64,000 nucleotides of DNA from Nyssa sinensis (Eukaryota > Streptophyta > Magnoliopsida > Cornales > Nyssaceae). Every line of letters starts with the position of its first letter. Position 1 is the stretch's first letter. The stretch lies in the NCBI GenBank assembly GCA_008638375.1, contig CM018046.1, forward strand, positions 47,351,626 through 47,415,625, read 5' to 3'. Under the pieces are notes generated by a model, which saw only the letters and a program-made list of their open reading frames with translations, was not told where the DNA came from and did not search any database. The position numbers were made by a program, and so were the translations under genes. Below are positions 1 to 12,018 of this stretch, one piece after another.

Positions 1-628
1 CTGTGATTTTCTAAACCAGTTGGCACACATGTTTATGAGTGTAGGGTACTTATCATAAAAAGAAAAAATTATGAGTGTAGGGCAGCATGCTCAAAAACAT
101 AATGCACACAGTGCAAACAAGAATGAAGGTCATCAATTACCAGCTCACACACCAGTTGCCACTACAACACATCAAAAATCAAGAGCCGACCTATGTGAAT
201 ACACACTTGCAAATCAACTCCACAAAGACTTGCAACTGGTGTGAACACACTTGGGATTTGTTGTATGAATCTTGTTTTGTCATTCCCATCCAGAGCCATT
301 TGAGTTGAATTACAAGCTACCATGCCTTCCCTTGGTATCTAAACCCCCAATAATTTTGGTTTCCTCCTTCCCCTAACAGTACCCTTAATGTGGATTATAT
401 CATTCTTCCTCACTAGTGTAGTCATTGGTCTTAGTCACACATGTCCAAATGATCTTGATTAGTTTTCTCTCATTTTATCTCCAATTGACGTCCTCATGTG
501 CACAAAAAATATAACATGAGCATAATCCAATATCTACATAAGAATGTGATGTTATATGTTAACGAGGTAGACTTTAATGAAAATGTCCTATGTGAAAACA
601 GGAGGAACTCAGGAAAAGAGTTTATTAC
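1..628. other. Probable second intron of the OPA3-like gene
   Basis: I find no continuation of the OPA3 reading frame here on the minus strand and no other recognisable coding segment. By position it should be intron sequence. Confidence 0.45.
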
Positions 629-2170
629 TGAAAACAAAAAGAGCTCCCCAAGAAGATCTGCAGCAGTTTGGACAGCTTTCTCCTCATTCAGGGGGCGAAT
701 TGCAACATCAGTTGCACGACCATAAATGCGTCTTTGAATGGTTGTAGTGAAGCGATGATTTGCCTGAAACAGTATCAGAAGAATAACATTCTGGAAGTGA
801 ACAGATCCATCTTCTGTAAAACGAAAAAAATAAATTACAAGACTATTTCATTTTACTTTATATTTTTACAGAAATTTTGCACTATTCTGGAGACTACAGT
901 TTCTTTTAAGGAGAACAACCTTAACATTTGTGCTCAATGGTGCTAATACTATCTACAGAAGGATTGTTGCCACAGCAACTTGAAAAATTTAATCTGTGAA
1001 AGGACAAATACGTCCGCTACAGTCAAAAGGTCAAAAAGGAATCCTCCCTGTTCTCTCTGTATTACCCACACCCTCTCATCGAAGCATCAATCTCTCCTCC
1101 CAATTCTACTTTCCTTATTAGATCATTGATGTAGCCTCTGGATCAGACATGGTTTCTCTTCGTTAATTTTTTTAGTTTTTGCAGAAGCAACTTTTCCATT
1201 TTTTGGCAACAGCACCGCCTTTGTTTTTTTATGATTCGTAATGCTTAGGAGTGAAAAATAAAATAAAACTGAGCACTTGGCAACTATCAAGGAACATGAG
1301 AAAACAAAAAACTGACTGAAGTATGACCATATGAGAAAGGTGGCATAGGAGTCAAGTAAAATGCACACCGACACCAATGCTCCTTCAGCCGACAATATTT
1401 AAGAGCATGAGAATAATTTTGTACTTTGATATTTTAGATTAAAATGCTAAATCTTACTTTTCAAATCGCTAATGATCATGTTTTAGATTGTGCAATCCCA
1501 ATTTGCAATTCGTTGGGGGGATGAACGAATTATGATAACCATAGTAATAATATTCATATTCATATATATATATATATATAAAAAAACTTCAACGAATCGA
1601 AGCGATTGTAAAAAAAAATTCCAACAATGTGTATGTATTTTCTATTTTCTTGTTTGTTGTAGGATTTTTTTTTTTTTTTTGTTTTTTGGAGTTTTTGATA
1701 TTTTAGATTGAAATTCTAAATTTTGTATTTCAAATTGTGAATGATTCACGTTTTGGATCATGCAATCTAATTTGCAATTCATTAGGAGGGAGTGAATTGC
1801 GGTCACTATGGTATGGAACAAATATAATGTTGTAAAGATGAAATGCATGATCCAATGGTAACTAGGTAAGAATAAGTGGACTTCCAATAGTACTGAAAAA
1901 TGAAACCGAACAATTGATTTCAACTTAGGACAAGCATCATATAAACGACACAATTACCAAATTCAACATGAACATTGTATACAATGATAATGATTTGAAG
2001 TTCAAACATGGACAGATATGAAAGATGAGGAGGAGCGACACCTGGGCGATGTTGATGATCAACTGACGGAACTTTGGGTTCAAACCAGCGTCTTTCTTGA
2101 GCCCGTTAGCGATGGGTTTGCTGAAAGTTTTCAGAGCAAGGGTTCCTAGCTTCAAAACAGGTAGTATCAT
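629..2170 (-). CDS. OPA3-like protein gene, exons 1 and 2 (3' part outside the window)
   Basis: Exon 1 is 2170 down to 2042 (43 codons from ATG, then CAG|GT). Exon 2 is 763 down to 629 (45 codons, acceptor TTTCAG, donor TCA|GTAATA). The intron is 764-2041. The joined frame carries family hallmarks: an N-terminal LPxxKLGTL segment, HPKFRQ-like NPKFRQLIINIAQ, then ANHRF, RRIYG and IRPLNEEKAVQ, ending in the start of the hydrophobic LFLFS stretch. OPA3 proteins are small and are associated with mitochondria in animals; the plant members are little studied. Plant homologues run to roughly 170-180 residues, so about half is missing. The remaining exon should begin with the rest of the hydrophobic segment and lie left of position 1. 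No frame break is seen. The family call is firm; the 5' UTR end is not determined. Confidence 0.82.
1425..1815. repeat. Two diverged copies of a dispersed AT-rich repeat, inside the OPA3-like intron
   Basis: Positions about 1425-1560 and 1690-1815 share the order 'gatattttagatt', then 'tgcaatc', then 'aatttgcaattc', then a G-rich stretch. A third relative lies near 49680-49800. The first copy runs into a (TA)n tract at 1562-1580. No coding content is seen. It is probably a small non-autonomous element. Confidence 0.5.
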
Positions 2171-3766
2171 CTCTAAAACTCCTTTTCTCTCTCTTTAAAA
2201 CAAAGTGTATTTTGGTGTGATGGCGATCACAAACCATCTGTTTGATATCAGGACGCTTAGAATGAAATGAGCACGCGCGGCGAGAAAGAGACCAGCGGAG
2301 TCGACCGTTGTTGGACATACTGGACTTCGGACATTGGCGCATCTTGTTAAGTGTTCTCTGGACGGAACTGCTTAAGCGGTAAGCAAGGTACGAGGGCAAA
2401 ATCATAATTTTAATCATTACAGTTGATAATTAATAATTTTTTTAAAAACCAATTTTCATGATAAATAATTAATTAACACTTTTTTAAAATTATTTTAGAG
2501 AATTAATTATTAGAATAAAAAAATATACATGCATATGTATATTTATTATACAAAAAATTAGAGTTACTACTAAGTTTTTAATAACAAAATAGATATTAGA
2601 AATTTTCTTATAATTTAAATTAACGGTAATATATATTCCTTATAAAAATAGTTCATCAATCATGAAAGTATGTATGCATGTTTTAAGTTTATGCTAAAAA
2701 TCATATACCTATAAGAAAAATTTTTATTAATTAAAATTATAGTAAAGCTTAATAATTAGTAATTTGATTAATTAATACTTTTTGAATCTCCTTAAATTAT
2801 TAGTTATTGAGGGGTCAATTATATGTACTTATGAGTCAGAGTTGGACTCCTTAATTTCAAGACTTGGTGTAATTGTGACTTGAATTAATAATATTAATTA
2901 AACATATTGGATAAGTCGAGAAGTGTCAAAGTGATGAGAGAGAGTTAGTAAAAATTAAACACCATTAATTCTAACAATTAACTTAGACTTAAAGAAAAAG
3001 CTAAGTTACAATTAACTTAGACTTAAAGAAAAAGCATAGTAACTTAGGTCCATGTGATCCAATGAAGTCCAGAATATATGGACTAAAGGGACCGGACTCA
3101 AGTCGTGTCCAGCATGAAATGGGCTTATCACAAGACATGAATCAACATGTAGTCTTCTTCTTATGGATGGAACAATCCAAAATGATAGCACCATTGGTGT
3201 AAAGATTGGATAAAAAAGAGAAAGCAATTTGTGCATTAATTAGTGCTTGTTTGAATGAGTTGTGAAAAAAATGTGATTTGAGGTAAGTAACGGTTTAAAT
3301 TAAGTAGTTGTGAAAAAGTATAGTTTGAACTAAGTTATTGAATATTTGGATGAATAAATTTGATAAGTTTTTAAATGATATTATAGTGTTTAGATGAATT
3401 TTTAATAAATGATGCATGAGTATGAATTATCTTTTTTTTTTTTTTGTATATTTAATAATATATTATATTTTTATAATTAGATTATGTTTATAAATAACAA
3501 ATATATATATTAATAAAATAATTATTTATTTATTTTTATATTAAATATATATTACCAATAAACTATAATATTATTTATTTTAATATTAGATTTATTTATT
3601 TATTTTTATATTAAATATACATTACCAATAAAATATAATATTATTTTTTTAAATATTATATTTGGCTTAAGGGGTGTCGATGAACCCAAAAAATACAAAA
3701 TAAAATTAGTTGCACGACACGGATGAGAGATGTCTTTATATATATTATTTAAGTAATGCTATACTT
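2171..3766. other. AT-rich spacer without recognised genes
   Basis: The first 100-200 bases are the expected promoter/5' UTR region of the OPA3-like gene. Beyond about 2420 the sequence is very AT-rich. Positions 3240-3430 resemble a common tree-genome MITE-like repeat built on 'gtttgaatgagttgtga' and 'tttggatgaa' phrases, with a relative at 34500-34870. No open frame is convincing. Confidence 0.5.
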
Positions 3767-3778
3767 ATCTTAAAATTT

Positions 3779-3914
3779 TACAAAAAATATTTTACATGCT
3801 ATTGTGACAATATTGTATTGGATTTACATCACATGTAAATCTACTACAACACTGGATGTGATATAAATCTAATACAATACTGTCACATCAGCGTGTAAAA
3901 TATTTTTGGGAAAT
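3779..3914. repeat. Hairpin MITE-like inverted repeat
   Basis: The left arm (about 3781-3833) and right arm (about 3860-3911) are imperfect reverse complements: 'aaaatattttacatgc' pairs with 'gtgtaaaatatttt', and 'attgtattggattta' pairs with 'taaatctaatacaat'. The loop is about 25 bases. The structure fits a small non-autonomous DNA transposon. I could not define a target duplication. Confidence 0.6.
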
Positions 3915-3987
3915 ATAGATGGTGAGGATAGTTTTATCCATATTACCTTAGTGATGTCACACTTTCTAGCTAAAGAGTTTCGTTATA

Positions 3988-4645
3988 TACGTAGGTATGT
4001 CAATTTATAACAAGGCACAAGTAACAAGACCCGAAGTTAATAGATTTGGATTGAGGTTAAATGAGTTTAGGTCATAAACGGGTTGACACAATTATTAAAC
4101 AGGTCAAGTTAGGGTTGACACGCTAAGTTGACATGATTAATACGGATAAACACAAATAATTAAAAATATGTTATATATTTATATGTAATAATTAATAATT
4201 TGTATAAGTATAGAAAAAAATTAATATTATTTTATATTATAAGTATTAATATAAAAATTTAAAAGTATTATATTTTAATTTAATAAAAATTATAAGAAAA
4301 AGTACAATAAAAGAAGGATAACATTTTAACAAGTATGTTTATTAAACGAATTATACATGTTGAACGTGTCAAAACCCGTTATACGTGTTAATTTTAATCC
4401 AATTATTTATTAAATGGATTAAACGTATCGTGTCGTGTAACTCGTGTTAACACGACCTATTTATTAAATGAATTATACGGGTCGTGTCATGTTAATCTGT
4501 TTATTATATGTAATGTGACAGGGTCGAGAATTTTGACACGATTAGTTTATTGTGTCGTGTTTGGGTTGACCCATATAATCGAATACCCATACTTTAACAC
4601 AACACGAACATGACACGACAAGACACTCTTAAATATACGGTTGTT
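3988..4645. repeat. Dispersed repeat rich in 'tgacacg / cgtgtca' words
   Basis: The segment is dominated by short words such as gacacg, cgtgtc, gggttgac and aacacgac in both orientations, which gives it a quasi-palindromic character. This resembles a class of non-coding repeats common in plant genomes, probably a non-autonomous DNA element. The ends are approximate. No protein is encoded. Confidence 0.4.
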
Positions 4646-4666
4646 ATATATGTACGGCTGAGGGAT

Positions 4667-4671
<5 letters not shown>

Positions 4672-4695
<24 letters not shown>
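4672..4695. repeat. (TA)n microsatellite
   Basis: Simple alternating TA run. Confidence 0.85.
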
Positions 4696-4699
<4 letters not shown>

Positions 4700-6925
4700 T
4701 GTGGGATATGGGGGAAATTTAAGAGATTTTGAGGTATAAATTAGTAATTAACTCTGATGGCATGACCATAATAACATAAAAAAATAATGGTAATGTTATA
4801 ACATTACCAAATTAGGCCCCTTCCGTTTTTCAAAAGCTGCGCCCAACAATTTATTCGTTCTGCCTGTTTTGGGCTCAACAGCGATTTGCGTATGCTAAGC
4901 ACGATTTGAGCTTTAAAATACCTAGAAAGGGCGAAGGGCCCATTGATCCAAACACAGCCTTAGGACCAAAGTGAGTCCCTGATGTTGTCCTCAAATGCTA
5001 GTATTGATTTTGGAATTTAACTAAATGCCCACAATCTATCAATGACTTAACTGTCACATAGTCTCGTATCGAATAAATACTAGATGTCCTGAGACTTATA
5101 AGACGAGTATGTTATTTCTCTTTAATTGAATAGTTTTTTGAATTGGAAACCTAATCTGTGACAACTAATATCTGGTATTATTGTAGGTCCGATTCCTTAT
5201 TTAGTTGGTATTATAGTAAGCCCCATTCCTTATTTGATATAATGCCAAGCACTCGAACCAAGGTGTTTGCGTCACTTGAAGGAATGGTGTGACCCTAATG
5301 AGGGAGTCATATGTTCAGATAAGGAAGAATGTCACGAAATTTTACTCACATTAGATAGGTACTTCTTCTTAATAGACTATTCTTTTAGGTCCGAGAGTCG
5401 ACTTATCAGGATAAAAGAAATTATGTTAGAAGAAAATTGTTTCTAACTAAAGCACCATCCATTTTGATTTTGACATGTCCATGAGAAGGTCCAACCAATG
5501 AGGCCAGAAAGACCCATTCGAGTCATGATACATGATTTGTTACAATCAATTCAGAAAATATTCTTATTATTTCAAGTGGCAGAGATAGGTAGTAAACACA
5601 GACAATCTGCATAAAAAAACTTTTGTGTATGGACAAGGGATTTGGATAGGGATTTGAGGGGCAAATAAAGATTGGAGAATTTTTATTTGGGTATATTATC
5701 CTTGACTTACCATACGATGTTAACGACAAAGCTAAAATACCAAATCTAACCCTCAGTTTTTAAATTATATTTTGTAAGAAAACGTGTAGAAACTTGTGAA
5801 ATGATGAGTAATATCTTAGAAATATGAAATATTTTATACTATGACAGATGTGACACAAACCAACGTTGTCCTTCATCTCTTTCTTCATTTGCAAATCCTA
5901 AGTAAACAAACCTTGTCTCTCATCTCTTTCTTCATCTGCAAATCTTAAGTAAACATGATGCTTACACCTTTTTTGCAAATCCTAAGTAAACATGATGTTC
6001 ACACCGGTATTTTAGAAAATGTCAAAAAACTTGGATTTATATGTATGTGTGTATATACATCTTCCAGTTGTTCATTAAAGAGATATTTTACTTCTAACAA
6101 TCACAATATTATGATTCAAAAATTTAAACTTAAATTGTTAGTAATAAGACTTGTATTATTTTATATATTAATTATACTAGTTTCATCTAACCGATGTGAG
6201 ACAGAATTATTACATAAATACTATGACAAAACCTGTCATTCCATCACAAAATTTAGACAAAACCAGTCATTTCATCACAAAATTTAAACAACGTATAATT
6301 ACTTAAAAGACTTTGCCAGCTAAGTTGATTAGTAACATTCTAATAGCCTACGTGTTTGATAATTCAACACTGACGATGTAATTGATCTTAATGTTATGCT
6401 ATATATATATATTTATCAACTTAATTATATATCTATTAAACTATTGCTTGGAACATATCTTTTGATCTAACTTAATGCAATCAATGTTATATACATTATG
6501 TATGTCCACTTGATTGCGATTAAACTATTCTCCAAAAGATCATAGACTTGATAAACATAGCTGTCATGTCTATATAACTTTAGTCTTTTAGTTTAAAATA
6601 TTGAAAATTCCACATCAATGTGAATCATGTGCTGACAAAAAATTACAAGCAGAATGGGTCACCGTGACCACTTGCTAATTTATTTATTTTATTTTATGAT
6701 GAAGACCTCTGAACTACCTTTATTTTTTTGGGAAAGTGTAACTGTCAAAGTTTTTTTATTTTATTTATATAAAAAAATGAAAAATTAAACTCATGTAAAT
6801 TCTACAAAAATTGGTGCTGTGCACCACTCGAACGTGATCATTTATTCTTAACATCTTATATGCTGAGTTAAATTCGAAAAAGTTTCAATTTTAATAGATA
6901 TATTTGTAGTTTGATTCTAATATTT

Positions 6926-6983
<58 letters not shown>

Positions 6984-7637
6984 CAGATGGATTTGAATCC
7001 AAATAAATTAAAATCTTATGTTAATACTAATTCTAAATTTTCAATTCAAACCTAAATGCAACTTAAGAAATTTAATTATAATTAGATTAAAATAGTGTTC
7101 ATGACGTTTGATTCAAATTGATAAGATATTAATATTATATGATAATAATTCAGTAATTTTTTAAAGATATGGTATACAATTTATGTTTATATATTGAAAA
7201 AACGGGATTTCTTATATATATATATTTCTCTCTGATACTTGCAGACTGTAGTGCCCCCACGTTATTTCCTCTGCACCTCCAAACCCATATCTTGGTGTTC
7301 CCAATGAGTCAGTTTGATAAACCCATCACTTGGCAAGTTTTTTTCCCTTTCTTAATTTTTTTGGGTGATCTATCAATTATAGTCGGTTCATTTATAATTA
7401 ATATTCAATAAAGATATAATTTTTTTTATAATTACTATTTAATAAAAACGTAATCCTTTATTTTCAAAGTTTTACCAAGTCAACTAACGGTGAGATTGCC
7501 CATTGCTAATATTTAGCTACATTTCCTTATTTGAAAAATCTTCTTTCTCACATATTTTATCTCTGCCTATGCTGGCTACAAATATAGATCAATGTTTTGA
7601 GAGTTTTACACACAAAAGAAGAAGTAGGAATCTTAAG
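4700..7637. other. Spacer upstream of OMT copy 1, no recognised gene
   Basis: AT-rich, with small internal duplications. A roughly 50-base unit containing 'catctctttcttcat' and 'gcaaatc(c/t)taagtaaac' is repeated at about 5870-5995. A 30-base unit with 'catcacaaaattta' is repeated at 6236-6288. No open frame here looks like a protein. The last few hundred bases should hold the promoter of OMT copy 1. Confidence 0.5.
6928..6978. repeat. Compound (TA)n(GA)n microsatellite
   Basis: About 8 TA units run directly into about 17 GA units. Confidence 0.9.
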
Positions 7638-9068
7638 ATGGACATGGCCAATGATGAGCTCAACAGGGTGTTACTTCACTCTCAAGCTCACATATGGAAT
7701 CATATATTCAACTTCATAAATTCTATGTCACTTAAATGCGCAATTCAACTTGACATACCAGATATCATCAACAACCATGGCCGACCCATGACCCTCTCCC
7801 AGCTGGTTGCAGCGCTCCCAATCAACCAGTCCAAAGCCCGTTGTGTCTACCGCCTCATGCGCATTCTAGTTCAGTCTGGCTTCTTTGTCAAGCAGAAGGT
7901 TTCAGAAGAAGCAGAAGAAGAAGGGTATTTGCTCACGCCGGCTGCTCGGCTCCTCCTTAAGGACGAGCCCTTGAGCGTGACACCCTTCTTGCTAGCCATG
8001 CTCGATCCAATTTTGAACAAAACCATGGCATCATGTTAGCGACTGGTTCCAAAATGACGATCCCACGCCGTTTGATACGGCTCACGGGAGGACATTTTGG
8101 GACTATGGAGGCCATGAACCAAAGCTTAACCATTTCTTTAACGAAGCCATGGCCAGTGATGCGAGGTTAGTCACAAGCTGTGGTTATTAAAGACTGCAAG
8201 GGAGCTTTCAAGGGGTTGAATTCATTGGTTGATGTTGGGGGTGGAACTGGAACTGTTGCCAAGTCCATTGCCGATGCGTTCCCGCACTTGAACTGTACTG
8301 TATTTGATCTACCACATGTAGTTGCCGGCTTGGAAGGGAGTAAGAACTTGAACTATGTTGCTGGAAACATGTTTGAGGCCATTCCTCCGGCTGATGCAAT
8401 TCTACTAAAGGTATATATTACTTGTCCACATTGCATGTGTTTACTTTGTTATTTACATCTAGCTTGGACAAGGAAAGGAGATACAACTTTAATTATGGGG
8501 AAATGAGATGATAGGAGAAGACAGCATAATTTTTTAACAAAATCTTTAATCATATCGGAGTAGAGAGATGAATGTAATAAAATATAATATGTAAAACTGA
8601 AATTCACCGACAAAATAAATAATCAATTACTAACTTAATAATATTTTTCTCTTCTCCTCTCACTTTAAGAAGAAGAGTAAATTGAGTTTTTAAGTTCCTC
8701 TTCTTCCTATCTCTCTTCTTTTATATTTAAACCAAGTATAAAATTAGTTCTCAAATTTTCATCTTTGCTTCCAATTTTTTTTTAATCCAAACACAGTTTA
8801 GAGAGAGAGAGTTGCTCCCCGGTTCAAAATCAACCATAATTTTCTTTTTTAAATATTTGAATGATAAATTATACAATATCTTCACTTCATGATGATTTAT
8901 ACAAATTCTGAGCCACGTATAAATAAGTGAAAAATGTTGTGCAACAAATTTGTAAAATAAATTTATCATTTCTAGACACAAATAAATGATCTTACGTGTA
9001 TAGTGGACCTATATCTCAGGTCTCCCGTTTTACAAGAAGATATCATATGGAGTATATAAATATAGAAG

Positions 9069-9102
<34 letters not shown>

Positions 9103-9592
9103 ATCTTGATGTATAGATAAATAATAAAGTATTGTTAATTAGCTCCCATTCTATTGAGATTTTCTACTATATTCGGTGTCGGCAAAGAATTTCTAACTTT
9201 ACAACATTGTATGAAACAAGCCTAATTTTAAGTGTTGGAAAGTTTTTACTAATGATTATTTAAAATCAAATGACAATTTATTTCAGTGGATATTGCATGA
9301 CTGGAGTGACGAAGAGAGCGTGAAGATACTGAAGAAATGCAAAGAGGCAATTCCAAGCAGGGACAAGGGAGGAAAGGTGATGATCATAGACATGACGGTG
9401 GAGAACCAAAAAGGAGGATGATGAATCAATAGGAAACCCAACTCTTCTTCGATATGCTGATGATGATTTTGGTAACTGGCAGAGAGAGAACTGAGAAAGA
9501 ATGGAAGAAACTCTTCTTGGAGGCTGGTTTCATTGACTATAAGATAACTCCTATACTGGGTTTGAGGATCTCTCATTGAGGTTTATCCTTGA
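7638..9592 (+). pseudogene. Plant O-methyltransferase copy 1, frame broken by single-base insertions
   Basis: SAM-dependent O-methyltransferase of the plant COMT family, expected to methylate a phenolic hydroxyl in the cytosol. Exon 1 is 7638-8410 and exon 2 is 9287-9592; the 876-bp intron has GT and TTTCAG ends. The dimerisation region (AQAHIW-like SQAHIWNHIFNF), SAM motif [17 protein letters not shown], catalytic ILHDWSDE and the C-terminal ITPILGLR are all present. Reading requires removal of one extra base at each of five places: near 8016, 8179, 9406, 9432 and 9568. Each creates a frameshift; no independent nonsense codon or deletion is needed to explain the breaks. The start could be 7638 or the second ATG at 7644. 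It is the most diverged of the three copies here. As read it is a pseudogene; it may be intact if the insertions are sequencing errors. Confidence 0.88.
9071..9099. repeat. (TA)n microsatellite in the intron of OMT copy 1
   Basis: Simple TA run inside the intron. Confidence 0.85.
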
Positions 9593-10039
9593 TAGAGAAA
9601 AACTCTTTTGTCTCTGTTTAATTGGTCGTACGATCGAGGGGACTGATTAATGCATGCAAGCATACTATCACTGTATTTGATTAACTTGTGTGGAAGTCCA
9701 TAATAAAGAATAGAATAAGCCTTGTAATATTCTGATATCCAATAACAAAAATGTTATGCGTAACTGATATTTTAAATAATTATTATTTTTTATTTTAGAA
9801 CACAAGTAATAATTTCACACACTGCATTTATTATAATATATCTCACTTTCTTGTGTTTAGAAATGAAAATATTTATTTGAAAATATTCAATAATTATTTA
9901 TTTTTTCTTTTAAAAAAATAATGTTTTATTTCGCTGTATTGAAAGTAATGTTTCTGTAGAAACTTATGTCAACAATAATTTTTTTAGAATTTACGGATTC
10001 TTATAAACTTTAAACTCTCTAGTTCGACTGTAGTTTAAA

Positions 10040-10041
<2 letters not shown>
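9593..10041. other. 3' flank of OMT copy 1
   Basis: AT-rich sequence with probable 3' UTR (AATAAAG near 9703). No other feature is recognised. Confidence 0.5.

Positions 10042-10081
<40 letters not shown>
10042..10081. repeat. (TA)n microsatellite at the outer end of the inverted repeat
   Basis: About 20 TA units. A shorter TA tract also borders the outer end of the matching right arm near 18930-18945, so the element probably inserted into, or ends in, TA-rich sequence. Confidence 0.8.
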
Positions 10082-10084
<3 letters not shown>

Positions 10085-11676
10085 ATAAAAAAGAAATCCT
10101 TTGAATTTGTGGAGTACAGCCAAAGCGATCCTTTTGTTTAACCAAAAGGGCTATTAAAAAGTTGTGGAGTGCAACCAAAGCTTTGTGACCGAGTGAGTGG
10201 CTTCGCATATGATCTTCTTATAAGAGGTCATGATTAATTTTTAACTATATTACAAGTGAATATATAAAGAGCAGGGGTTATTAGGATTCAAGACACGATT
10301 TCAAGCCCTAAATGTAGTTCTCGGTATGGGTTAGGAAGATTCAAATTCCATCAATTGCAGAGTAAATTAGCTACAAGAATGTTCGAAGCCTGTGGAAAAT
10401 GATTAAAAGAGTTAAGAGGGAAAAGTCATGAATTTCTTCTTGAGATGGCTACAATTTTTTTTTTCTTTTTGCCAACAAAGGGATGAGATTTTCTTCAACA
10501 AAAAAAAAAAAAAAAAATAGTTAGAAACATGCAAAAGAGAATTAGATCTACCCAAAAAAGTTGAAACTCCTGCTGGGGAATTTTCATTTGATTTCATATA
10601 TAATTATTTTATAACATATTGCACAGAATTAAAATAGTTATCATAATAACAAGATTCTTCAATATGAATGAGATAATTAAATTAAACAAAATTAGATAAA
10701 ATATAAAAGTTGAAAATATATCTGTGAGTTGATATATCACATGTGAACAAGACTTGGCAACTCTCTAACTTTGTTTGGATTATTGTACTTTCTCTAAAAA
10801 ATATAACCCAATATCTAAAAAATATAACCCAATAAGCTCATAATAGGTGCCATGTTTTCAACATTTGGCATCTTGCATTTCTAGAAAATATCACATGAGA
10901 ACAAGACTTGGCAACTCTCTAACTTTGTTTGGATTATTGTACTTTCACTAAAAAAATATAACCCAATAAGCTCTTAGTAAGTGCCTTCTGCAGGGCATGC
11001 CCTCAACATTTGGCTTCTTGCATTTTTAGAAAACATCACATGTGAACAAGACTCGGCAACTCTCTAACTTTGTTTGGATTACTGTACTTTCTCTAAAAAA
11101 AAATATAACCCAATAAACTCATAGTAAGTGCCTTCTGCAGAGCACACTCTCAACATTTGACCTCTTTGTGTTTCTAAAAAACAATCCATGTGAACATGGA
11201 TTATTAATGCTTTCTCTCAAAAATAAATCAAGGCTTCACAACTCTTGGCTTGGGCCTACAAGAGGTCTCTATTTTTAAAATTTAGAAAGAGACCCTTAGA
11301 GTAGTACCACTAGCTATATGTAACCTAGGGTTGTTTAAAATTTTTCAAACTAAATCAAGTTAGAATCACTCTTATTAAGTTATTTAAGTTTTTAAGAAAA
11401 TCAATTATTTTTTGGTCTGAATTTATTCAAGACTTAGGTATTTTTTAAAACTAAATATAAATCAATATATTATTAAAAGGTACTTATTAAAAATAAAAAA
11501 TTTTAAACCAGTTCATTTATATTTTATAGAATCGGTTCTAATTTTTCTCAAAAGACCCTTTTATTATTGAGTAGTCTAATTATTTGTATAATATAACTCT
11601 CAACTCATGAACTTTATAAATTATCATAACACGAGTCATTAACATTCCAATAATTCTAATAAATTTTATTTATTTA
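10082..11676. repeat. Left arm of a large inverted repeat
   Basis: This arm matches the reverse complement of about 17188-18930 over nearly its whole length. Shared landmarks, in opposite order and strand, are 'ctttgaatttgtggagt', 'accgagtgagtggcttcgca', 'gaggtcatgattaattttta', 'tgcatgaccggt'-side sequence in the right arm, and the 'gttatattatacaa' side near the inner end. Inside is a tandem array (10729-11200) of about three units, period about 145-155, each with 'acaagact(t/c)ggcaactctc' and 'tataacccaataa'. No transposase is visible. The arms resemble long terminal inverted repeats of a Mutator-like or foldback element; this class is inference. Confidence 0.75.
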
Positions 11677-12018
11677 CACTACAAGACAAAACATTTATTC
11701 TGACTCAAGATGTGGTCGAAAATAATCTATTTAGCGTCGGAAATATAAATTTTCGACCAATAATAGACGTTGCGCACAACGGTCGGTATTAAAATGATTA
11801 GAAAAAGATTACTGACAAAAATTTTGGAGAGTCGGAAATATTAACATATTTCCGACGCATGTAGGCGTCAGTAAAAGACTATTTCCAACCATAAACAGCG
11901 TCGGTAAAAGAGTATTTCCGACCATAAACAGCGTCAGGAAGAATATTTCCGACCATAAATATCGTCGGTAACATATTATTTCCGATTATGTCATAAATCG
12001 GTGTAAATATTGACCATG
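11677..12018 (+). mobile_element. CACTA-type transposon terminus with sub-terminal repeats
   Basis: The piece begins CACTACAAGACAAAA, which matches the usual CACTA-superfamily terminal sequence. Behind it come repeated sub-terminal words, 'tttccgaccataaa' and '(a/g)cgtcgg', about five times between 11738 and 11990. Such repeats are normal near CACTA ends, where transposase binds. No opposite terminus with matching 3-bp target duplication was found, and the piece stops where the short-LTR element sequence starts, so it is a fragment. Confidence 0.65.

Noticed and set aside
1123..1395. 90-codon minus-strand frame between the OPA3-like exons
   Set aside because: Lies in the intron, no homology, and the two exons splice in phase without it.
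8208..8399. Minus-strand frame inside OMT copy 1
   Set aside because: Antisense shadow of the SAM-binding region.
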